Positions 7,377 through 12,552 of a DNA stretch of 37,005 nt are shown here, one piece after another; the first letter of the stretch is position 1, and the number at the start of each line of letters is the position of its first letter. The stretch is taken from the NCBI GenBank assembly GCA_002897635.1, contig BDTD01000014.1:1-37005 (forward strand), read 5' to 3'. The notes under the pieces were generated by a model. The model had not been told where the DNA came from, did not search any database, and saw nothing but the letters and a program-made list of their open reading frames with translations. Both the position numbers and the translations under genes were made by a program. This DNA is from a bacterium BMS3Abin11. GTDB lineage: Bacteria > Pseudomonadota > Gammaproteobacteria > BMS3Bbin11.

Positions 7377-7660
7377 GGATAAACTGGTCCCCGGAAGCTC
7401 GGTCTGATTTACGGGAAATGGTGATATATCTCTCAGACAAGAATCCATACGCAGCTGAAGCACTATACGAGCGCATCGAAACCGCAGCCACCGAACTCAC
7501 TGATAACCCATATATAGGTCGTCCTGGCAGAGTGCCCGGCACTCGTGAGTTAGTTATCACAAATACCTCTTACATTCTTCCTTACCAGATCAGTCAAGAT
7601 CGAATAGAAATCTTGCGGATATATCATGGTGCCAGGAAATGGCCAGAACAATTCGATTGA
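7373..7660 (+). CDS. ParE/RelE-family toxin
   Basis: The protein is 95 aa from a GTG start overlapping the antitoxin stop. Features are the first strand INWSPEARSDLREMVIYL, the helix AAEALYERIETAATEL, NPYIGRPGRVPGTRELVI, and the C-terminal signature RIEILRIYHGARKWP, which is typical of ParE-type toxins of the RelE/ParE superfamily. ParE members poison DNA gyrase, whereas RelE members cut ribosome-bound mRNA. The GRPGR...RELVI and YHGARKWP segments favour the ParE branch. No catalytic RelE-type residues can be assigned with certainty. The frame is intact, so the pair may still be functional. Confidence 0.85.
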   Translation: MRINWSPEARSDLREMVIYLSDKNPYAAEALYERIETAATELTDNPYIGRPGRVPGTRELVITNTSYILPYQISQDRIEILRIYHGARKWPEQFD

Positions 7661-7740
7661 GACCACCATGCGGCACAGGTAAGTTCTGATGACCGTCGCT
7701 TAGAGGGGGGGGCAACCAGCAATTGGAAAGTGGGATTGCT

Positions 7741-7790
7741 TGCGGGACTTTTGCGGGAGCTAGTACTGCCCGGTTATGCCCAGTGCGGGA
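7741..7790. repeat. Right-hand arm of module 1
   Basis: TGCGGGACTTTTGCGGGA at 7741-7758 and TGCGGGA at 7784-7790 reproduce the arm before att site A and match the repeat type at the left end of module 1 (4469-4491). Direct homology with 4243-4401 continues through the att core at 7850-7899. Confidence 0.5.
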
Positions 7791-7849
7791 GTATTGCAAC
7801 AGACGCCCACGGAATACATTAATAATAACAATAAGTTAAGAATTCACTT

Positions 7850-7899
7850 GCTAACTACGAACCAGGCGGTCGGGCGTTCGAATCGCTCCGGGCGCGCCA
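7850..7899 (+). repeat. att site B: 3' half of tRNA-Arg(ACG)
   Basis: The copy is identical to att site A from GCTAACTACGAACC to GCGCGCCA. It again lacks the tRNA 5' half. The 60 bases before it are also nearly the same as those before site A, so both were left by closely related elements. Confidence 0.85.
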
Positions 7900-7905
7900 A
7901 ATATC

Positions 7906-7940
7906 AAAGGGTTACAGGATTTTATCTTGTAACCCTTTTT
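7906..7940. terminator. Hairpin terminator beside att site B
   Basis: AAAGGGTTACA (7906-7916) pairs with TGTAACCCTTT (7928-7938) and is followed by Ts. The same hairpin lies at 10188 and 11818. It would end transcription coming from the integrase side and possibly from the tRNA side. Confidence 0.65.
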
Positions 7941-8138
7941 CATTTTCCGACAATTTTCCGACAATTTGATAATTTAACCACTGTCATAGTCGGAGTTTGG
8001 GAAATACCCCTATCAATGACCTTTTCTAATGTATCTATTAACTCCTGTAACTCTGCAGCAGAGTAATGAGTCGTAATATCTCTATGAGCATGACCCAATA
8101 ATGCCTTGCGCGTTTCCAGTGCAACTCCTGCTCCTCTG
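7940..8138 (-). pseudogene. Integrase C-terminal remnant, module 2
   Basis: The minus strand reads RGAGVALETRKALLGHAH, then RDITTHYSAAELQELI with the second His and the Tyr nucleophile, then a tail ending early at a TGA (7940-7942). A small deletion in the tail relative to the 10194 and 11824 copies causes the early stop. The gene is cut at 8138, where an unrelated plus-strand recombinase tail begins. The first His-box, Arg I and the N-terminal domains are lost. Confidence 0.8.
7943..7963. repeat. Left-hand arm of module 2
   Basis: TTTTCCGACA is repeated at 7943-7952 and 7954-7963 inside the integrase 3' end. This type differs from the CCGGACTTTT type at the right end of the same module (10022-10038), so the module ends do not match. 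Confidence 0.45.
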
Positions 8139-8142
8139 GTAA

Positions 8143-8256
8143 TCCAGGGTCATGACTCTGGAACAACGTGAAGTTGATCGTCAGGCGCGGCTTACCATCA
8201 GCCGGGAACTGGGGCATGAGAGAGAAGCCGTGACTTGTGCCTACCTGGGGAGGTGA
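8143..8256 (+). pseudogene. Tail of a second, unrelated site-specific recombinase
   Basis: A plus-strand frame reads TLEQREVDRQARLTISREL, then GHEREAVTCAYLGR and a stop at 8254-8256. LGHER...YLG is the His/Tyr end of a tyrosine recombinase of the integrase-domain type, in a different subfamily and orientation from the att-flanking integrases. Only about 37 codons remain. It joins the module 2 integrase remnant directly at about 8140 and ends just before the abiEii stop. Confidence 0.55.
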
Positions 8257-8263
8257 GAATCCG

Positions 8264-9124
8264 TTATTTTGTGTAAGCTTGCCGCATTAAGCTCTCAAGC
8301 TTGCTCTGGAAAAACTTCTCACTCCAGAGCTTCAGGCTTTGTTTCTCTATTGGTTTCAGAAAGCGCTCAACGTCCAGGGCAGCTTCTTTCCATTCAACCG
8401 AGGCAATTTTCTCCGTCAGCGCCTGATGCAACCAATCCATGTTGGCTGTGATGCTTTGATCCTTCCAGGGACCAAACTGACGCAAGGCGGCCTGTAAATG
8501 AGGGAGGTTAGGTTTCACCTTGTGCTTCACGTACCAGTTGAAGTCATACCAGTCACGCCCCTTTAGGTAAGGCCGACAAAGCAGGGCATGAACTTTCAGG
8601 GCAAAATTGCTAGCTAGATCCTGATGACATACTTCAAAGTCCAGGGGAAAATCAAGATAGGAGTATTCATAACCAGAACCTTTCGGGGGGTTGATGTCAA
8701 TTTCCAGCTTGATCTTGAGTTTCTGCCCGGTATGACCTCGATAGAAAGAAAGATTCAATTGGTTGCTGATGGATTTATCTTTCAACACCGCTTTTTTCAC
8801 ACTTTGATCCATGCGACTTTTATCCACTACCTCAGTTTGAAGACCAAATTCTTCGAAGCCGTCCTGAAGTTTTGTAAGGTAGCTTCCCCATTCAAAACCA
8901 GGGTCTGGTTTCTTCAGGATGAAATCCAGATCCTCGGAAAAACGAGGCAGTTTGTGCAGAATGCGTAAGCTGGTGCCTCCCTGAAATGCGGCTACCTCAA
9001 AAAAGCCCGCGCGCCACAGAGAATACAGCGCTACTTCCTGCAGGATCTCTTTGGTTGCCTGTTCCTCTTCCACTGGGTTAGTGGCTTTATAGCTGTCCAG
9101 CCGCTGTTGGATTAATTCAATCAT
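8264..9124 (-). CDS. abiEii: AbiEii-type nucleotidyltransferase toxin
   Basis: This 286-aa protein has the DUF1814/AbiEii nucleotidyltransferase pattern: GGTSL at residues 49-53, SEDLDF at 63-68 with the metal-binding acids, and a later KGRDWYDFNWYV block near residue 195 that carries the conserved Lys/Asp of motifs III-IV. AbiEii enzymes are type IV toxins that add nucleotides to tRNA acceptor ends and halt growth; they also give phage resistance by abortive infection. It overlaps the upstream antitoxin gene by 8 bp. The frame is complete and the motifs are intact, so activity is plausible. The original module integrase lies just downstream as a remnant. Confidence 0.85.
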   Translation of the reverse strand: MIELIQQRLDSYKATNPVEEEQATKEILQEVALYSLWRAGFFEVAAFQGGTSLRILHKLPRFSEDLDFILKKPDPGFEWGSYLTKLQDGFEEFGLQTEVVDKSRMDQSVKKAVLKDKSISNQLNLSFYRGHTGQKLKIKLEIDINPPKGSGYEYSYLDFPLDFEVCHQDLASNFALKVHALLCRPYLKGRDWYDFNWYVKHKVKPNLPHLQAALRQFGPWKDQSITANMDWLHQALTEKIASVEWKEAALDVERFLKPIEKQSLKLWSEKFFQSKLESLMRQAYTK

Positions 9125-9770
9125 TGCCTAACTCCCTGGCTAAAGAATCGAGAAACCGGATGACACGTTTATGCTTGTAAACCAGTTTCAGGGTTCGGAT
9201 GTCGGCACCCGTTACTTGCCGAAGATACTCGTAATCAATACGCAAACTTTCCTGTAGCCAGTCCATTCCCTGCCATTCGGTCTTTTTTAAGCAGACCAGG
9301 TCAAGCAATGCCCGGACAGGCCTGGCCACGAGCATGCTTTGTTCATTGGAGTGCTCGCGATCCACCAGTTCCAGAAAATATCCTGGCCGTGTGGCCAGAG
9401 GATGGAATGAAAAATGACCGAATGCCGTATGCTCGTATTCAAGGGACTTTCTCCCTGGCGTCACGCAGGCAGTTGTGTAAACGGCTTCGGGAATCCAGCC
9501 ATGGTGGGACAGGGCGGTTTCAAAGGACACATAGCTTCCGGGCACAAAGGCCTGGGCCAGCGCAAAGGGATGGATGGGGTAATCTCTAAAGGGCTCGGCC
9601 AGCAGATAACTGCCTCGGCGTAGCCGTAGCAGTTCACCGGCTTTGATTGCCCGGTTCACCAGGTGATAGCGGCGCTGTTTGCTACCTTTAATGATCCTCG
9701 CCATCAGGGTATCAGTTAGCATCCGGTTGGACAGGTTCAGATCAATTAGCTGTTTCGTTAAAGTTTGCAT
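9117..9770 (-). CDS. abiEi: AbiEi-type antitoxin/transcriptional repressor
   Basis: This 217-aa protein begins with a winged helix-turn-helix (NLSNRMLTDTLMARIIKG, RYHLVNRAIKAGELLRLRRGSYLL) and continues with SYVSFETALSHHGWIPEAVYTTACVT and VARPVRALLDLVCLKK, the domain order of AbiEi proteins. AbiEi represses the abiE promoter by binding paired inverted repeats, and it neutralises AbiEii without a stable complex (type IV behaviour). Two adjacent palindromes occur 23-64 bp upstream of this start, which fits. It is first in the two-gene operon and overlaps the toxin gene by 8 bp. Confidence 0.83.
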   Translation of the reverse strand: MQTLTKQLIDLNLSNRMLTDTLMARIIKGSKQRRYHLVNRAIKAGELLRLRRGSYLLAEPFRDYPIHPFALAQAFVPGSYVSFETALSHHGWIPEAVYTTACVTPGRKSLEYEHTAFGHFSFHPLATRPGYFLELVDREHSNEQSMLVARPVRALLDLVCLKKTEWQGMDWLQESLRIDYEYLRQVTGADIRTLKLVYKHKRVIRFLDSLARELGND

Positions 9771-9792
9771 GGTTGGTATGTAATTAAATTCA

Positions 9793-9834
9793 TTCTAGTA
9801 TAGAAAATACTAGAAACTTCCACAATATGGAAGT
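9793..9834. promoter_or_regulatory. Paired palindromes, probable AbiEi operator
   Basis: TTCTAGTAT-AGAAA-ATACTAGAA (9793-9815) is directly followed by ACTTCCA-CAATA-TGGAAGT (9816-9834). Both lie in the AT-rich leader of abiEi. Known AbiEi proteins bind two inverted repeats in their own promoter, so autoregulation is the likely use. The two palindromes differ in sequence, which is unusual for one repressor. Confidence 0.6.
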
Positions 9835-9897
9835 ATTCAGCAATAGTTAAACAATAAAAATATTGCTGTAGAGCAACTACAGCATATTTATGCGTGA

Positions 9898-10005
9898 CAT
9901 TATCGCAAGATTGCTTTACAGGATGCCCAGGAAACTATTGAGATCCGGATCAAAAAACACCGGAGTGGGCGTATCCCACCGGGTATTGAGGTGCTAGCCC
10001 TCTGA
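9898..10005 (+). pseudogene. Short coding-like remnant of unknown origin
   Basis: A plus-strand frame without a start reads HYRKIALQDAQETIEIRI, then KKHRSGRIPPGIEVLAL and a stop. The composition looks protein-like, charged and helical, and differs from the AT-rich DNA around it. It sits at the right end of module 2, between abiE and att site C, where mobility or cargo genes of the original element would have ended. The family is not recognised. Confidence 0.3.
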
Positions 10006-10021
10006 ATCAGAGTGATCCGCG

Positions 10022-10038
10022 TGCCGGACTTTTGCCGG
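10022..10038. repeat. Right-hand arm of module 2
   Basis: TGCCGGACTTTTGCCGG matches the arm type of module 1 (4469-4491), not the TTTTCCGACA type at the left of its own module. This suggests the module is a product of recombination between two elements. Confidence 0.45.
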
Positions 10039-10134
10039 TCACAGTTCTGCATGGTTATGCACAGTAGTGAAGATTGCAACGGGCATCACCACCAATAAGT
10101 TAAATAAAACAAACACTTATACGCTATAGTTAAA

Positions 10135-10180
10135 GCTACGAACCAGGCGGTCGGGCGTTCGAATCGCTCCGGGCGCGCCA
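10135..10180 (+). repeat. att site C: 3' half of tRNA-Arg(ACG)
   Basis: GCTACGAACC through GCGCGCCA is identical to sites A and B over the tRNA part. The homology starts at the anticodon loop, and the sequence upstream is unrelated to the tRNA 5' half. Confidence 0.85.
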
Positions 10181-10187
10181 TACAATA

Positions 10188-10222
10188 AAAGGGTTACAGG
10201 ATTTTGTCTTGTAGCCCTTTTT
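10188..10222. terminator. Hairpin terminator beside att site C
   Basis: AAAGGGTTACA pairs with TGTAGCCCTTT across an 11-nt loop and a T-run follows. It is nearly the same sequence as at 11818-11852. Confidence 0.65.
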
Positions 10223-10341
10223 CATTTTCCGACAGTTTTCCGACAATTTTTTCCTGAAATCGTTTAACTACTGTCATAGTCGGCGTTTGAGCAATGCCCC
10301 TGTCAACGATCTTTTCCACTGCAGCCATTAACTCCTGTAAT
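10194..10341 (-). pseudogene. Integrase C-terminal stub, module 3
   Basis: Only the last ~49 codons survive: LQELMAAVEKIVDRGIAQTP, then a tail ending KGLQDKIL. The sequence is almost identical to the end of the module 4 integrase (11824-11972). The stub is cut exactly where the IS21-type palindrome starts (10342), just before the codons for the Tyr region. Reading on through the palindrome gives a spurious frame to 10448. TTTTCCGACA repeats at 10225-10245 lie inside it. Confidence 0.8.
10225..10245. repeat. Left-hand arm of module 3
   Basis: TTTTCCGACA occurs at 10225-10234 and 10236-10245. The related pair at 11673-11703 marks the right end of the same module, so module 3 has matching ends. 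Confidence 0.5.
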
Positions 10342-10376
10342 TGCATATTCCGGTTCAACTTGAACCGGAATATGCA
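10342..10376. mobile_element. IS21 end-to-end scar: 35-nt perfect palindrome
   Basis: TGCATATTCCGGTTCAA, one central C, and its exact inverse complement. The 17-nt arm is identical to the outer left end of the IS21 remnant at 4714-4730. This is what remains if both ends of an IS are retained and everything between them is lost. It truncates the module 3 integrase stub. No target duplication is visible. Confidence 0.7.
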
Positions 10377-10410
10377 CGTAAGACTAAAAAGGAGTAAGGA
10401 AAATATCTTT

Positions 10411-11469
10411 CTAGGTACGACCGTACCAAGTTCCTTTGCCTTTTCCATGCTGGTTTAAATGCTTGTCCAAAACAAGCGATTGCAGATGTTTTTTTACCGT
10501 ATTGCGATTAGCGCCTGTGATTTTAATAATTTGACTAATTGTTAATCGACCATGTTCTTTCGCAAGTTCAAGGATTTTTAAGGACAATTCTGGCAGTGTC
10601 GCAACAAGGATTTTCTCTCGCTCAATTTTGACCTGCAAGCGCTGTTTTTGTTTTTTCAGTGCGTGTAGAAAATATATTACCCAGGGTTGCCAATCAGGAG
10701 TATCCGTTCGGATCGTGCCTTGTGTATTTCTAAGCGCCTGATAATAACTTTCTTTAGTTTGCTCTATTTCGCTTTCTAGTGAGCTATAGGGTACGTATGA
10801 ATATCCACTGCGTAAAAGTAATAATGTTGTTAGAACGCGAGATAAACGACCATTGCCATCCTGAAAAGGGTGAATTTCTAAAAATACAACCGTAAAAATT
10901 GAAATTATCAGAAGAGGATGTAACTGATGTTCATCCATAGTTATATTTACCCAATCTACAAGCTCCGTCATTAGTCCTGGTGTATCGAATGGCGAAGCAG
11001 TTTCAAAGACAATGCCGATTTCATTGCCTTCGGCATCAAAAGCGCTTACATTGTTGGGATTAGTTTTATAACTTCCTCGATGCCGCTCATCCTTACTACT
11101 ATAGACAAGGAGGTCACGGTGCAATTGTTTAATATGATTCTCAGTAAAAGCAATTTCCTCTGAGTGAGAAAAAATTGTTTCCATTACTCCTGCATATCCA
11201 GCTACTTCCTGTTCATCACGAGTATCAAATTTCTTGATTTCAATATTGTTAAGGAGTTGACTGATCTCACTATCTGAAAGCTTGCTGCCCTCGATTCGAG
11301 TCGATGAGCCAATGCTTTCAATTGTGGCTACACGACGTAAGGCAGATAGACGTTCTGGAACCAAAGTCCCAAGTGAACGCCATGCACCCTTGAATTCATC
11401 CAACTCAGAAATAAGAGAAAGGACTTCAGGTGTGATTTTTAAACTGTTTGTGTTAAAGCTCATACCCAT
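10411..11469 (-). CDS. Class II Fic-family protein with C-terminal winged helix
   Basis: From the chosen ATG (11469) the protein has about 352 residues. The N-terminal region holds the inhibitory motif STRIEG (about residues 56-61), whose Glu blocks ATP gamma-phosphate in class II Fic enzymes. The catalytic loop HPFQDGNGRLSR is at 200-211 with all key residues present. Residues about 290-352 form a winged helix (LTISQIIKITGANRNTVKKHL). This is the common Fic-wHTH architecture: an autoinhibited AMP-transferase or de-AMPylase joined to a DNA-binding domain. ATGs at 11463 and 11526 are alternatives, and no strong ribosome site is seen. It is the only cargo of module 3 and needs no antitoxin partner. 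Confidence 0.85.
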   Translation of the reverse strand: MGMSFNTNSLKITPEVLSLISELDEFKGAWRSLGTLVPERLSALRRVATIESIGSSTRIEGSKLSDSEISQLLNNIEIKKFDTRDEQEVAGYAGVMETIFSHSEEIAFTENHIKQLHRDLLVYSSKDERHRGSYKTNPNNVSAFDAEGNEIGIVFETASPFDTPGLMTELVDWVNITMDEHQLHPLLIISIFTVVFLEIHPFQDGNGRLSRVLTTLLLLRSGYSYVPYSSLESEIEQTKESYYQALRNTQGTIRTDTPDWQPWVIYFLHALKKQKQRLQVKIEREKILVATLPELSLKILELAKEHGRLTISQIIKITGANRNTVKKHLQSLVLDKHLNQHGKGKGTWYGRT

Positions 11470-11492
11470 ATTAATACCCATAAATACCCATA
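11463..11492. repeat. TACCCATA direct repeats at the Fic gene start
   Basis: TACCCATA occurs at 11463, 11475 and 11485, with degenerate copies (CACCCACA, TACCCAAA) near 11520-11540. The repeats overlap the possible start codons. They may be operator sites for the protein's winged helix, or slippage repeats; neither can be decided here. Confidence 0.4.
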
Positions 11493-11672
11493 AATGCAAG
11501 AATAAAATATCTAAAAAAGCACCCACAAATACCCAAATAGTGAGTTCAGGATAGTTTCTTTCTGAAATCCTTATATATATATGAAACGTTCGCTTTTATT
11601 TATGAATAGCTGTAATTTTTAAATCAGTTATCGTATTTCCAGGGAAATTATTTATGCTTTGTAGCACACATC

Positions 11673-11703
11673 ATTTCCGACATCAGTTGTGCATAATCCG
11701 ACA
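11673..11703. repeat. Right-hand arm of module 3
   Basis: ATTTCCGACA at 11673 and AATCCGACA ending at 11703 repeat the CCGACA type found in the integrase end of modules 2-4. The matching type at both ends of module 3 supports a single original element. Confidence 0.45.
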
Positions 11704-11764
11704 AAAGTAGCAACGAGCGTCGTTTTTATCCTATATAAAACAACAAGAAATATTCGCAGGTGTA

Positions 11765-11810
11765 GCTACGAACCAGTCGATCGGGCGTTCGAATCGCTCC
11801 GAGCGCGCCA
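11765..11810 (+). repeat. att site D: diverged 3' half of tRNA-Arg(ACG)
   Basis: This is the same element as sites A-C but with changes in the variable region (CCAGTCGATC for CCAGGCGGTC) and acceptor strand (CCGAGCG for CCGGGCG). It is the most diverged copy and the right-most, as expected if it is the oldest. Confidence 0.8.
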
Positions 11811-11817
11811 TACAATA

Positions 11818-11852
11818 AAAGGGTTACAGGATTTTGTCATGTAGCCCTTTTT
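11818..11852. terminator. Hairpin terminator beside att site D
   Basis: AAAGGGTTACA pairs with TGTAGCCCTTT, followed by TTTC. It overlaps the integrase stop region and repeats the structure at 10188. Confidence 0.65.
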
Positions 11853-12551
11853 CATTTTCCGACAGTTTTCCGACAATTTTTTCCTGAAATCGTTTAACTA
11901 CTGTCATAGTCGGCGTTTGAGCAAAGCCCCTGTCAACGATCTTTTCCACTGCAGCTATTAACTCCTGTAATTCAGCAGCAGAGTAATGTGTCGTAATATC
12001 TCCATGAGCATGACCCAATAATGCCTTGCGCGTTTCCAGTGCAACTCCTGCTCCTCTGAGCCTGCGCCCAAAGGTGTGACGAAGATTATGCACACCTTTG
12101 AGAATTCCAGTCTCAATTGGCAAGCCAGCCTTCTTCCATGAACGCTTCCATGCACTGGTGTTGGGCTTTCTAACGGGGTTTCCTCGGTACGTGAACACAA
12201 AGTCCCGATTTATCCCGCGCCTTGCCTCAATAACCCTACGGGCTACTGAATTCAGCACAACAACACGTTCAGTACTGGTTTTGGTGATAGATTCCGATAA
12301 AATGAAAACCGAAACATCCAAATCAGGAATCACAATCTCCCATTCCTGGCGAAGCTGACAGACCTCCTGCTCACGGCAATCCGTATTTACAGCAAATAAT
12401 GCCGCATCCGCCAAATGCTAGCACTGCTGAAACGACACCAATCGCGTTATTGCTCGATTTTCGAGCTTTACCACGAGAAGCTTCATGATCCACAAAAGGT
12501 TTTAACGTTCCATCGTGAATCTGTTCCAGCGTACAGCCGTGCGCCAACACC
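11824..12551 (-). pseudogene. Tyrosine recombinase (integrase), frameshifted and deleted, module 4
   Basis: This is the longest integrase copy. The C-terminal part (11824-12414) keeps the catalytic set: Arg I in NTDCREQEVCQLR, HNLRHTFGRRL, LLGHAHGDITTHYS with the Tyr. The upstream part, in another frame (12551-12425), reads HGCTLEQIHDGTLKPFVDHE, then SNNAIGVVSAVL, the end of the core-binding domain. About 40-50 residues normally between these parts are missing and the frame changes near 12420. The N-terminus is absent because the sequence runs into the stop codon of the RND gene at 12553. Confidence 0.82.
11855..11875. repeat. Left-hand arm of module 4
   Basis: TTTTCCGACA at 11855-11864 and 11866-11875 is identical to the pair in module 3. 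No corresponding right arm or att core is found between here and the RND gene. Confidence 0.45.
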
Positions 12552-12552
12552 A

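Noticed and set aside
10342-10376. Palindrome taken as an intrinsic terminator
   Set aside because: No T-run follows on either strand, and both arms equal the outer end of an IS21-type element, so an IS scar explains it better.
10194-10448. 84-aa minus-strand frame as a complete small gene
   Set aside because: It is the integrase stub read through the IS palindrome into the end of the Fic gene; the first half has no family support.
4352-11810. Four sequences resembling tRNA-Arg(ACG) genes
   Set aside because: Only the 3' half from the anticodon loop is present. The acceptor 5' strand, D-arm and 5' anticodon stem are absent, so they are att duplications and not tRNA genes.
4243-11875. Possible CRISPR or integron attC array
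   Set aside because: Repeats are few, kilobases apart, tied to tRNA 3' ends and integrase remnants, and there is no regular spacer pattern, cas gene, or integron integrase.
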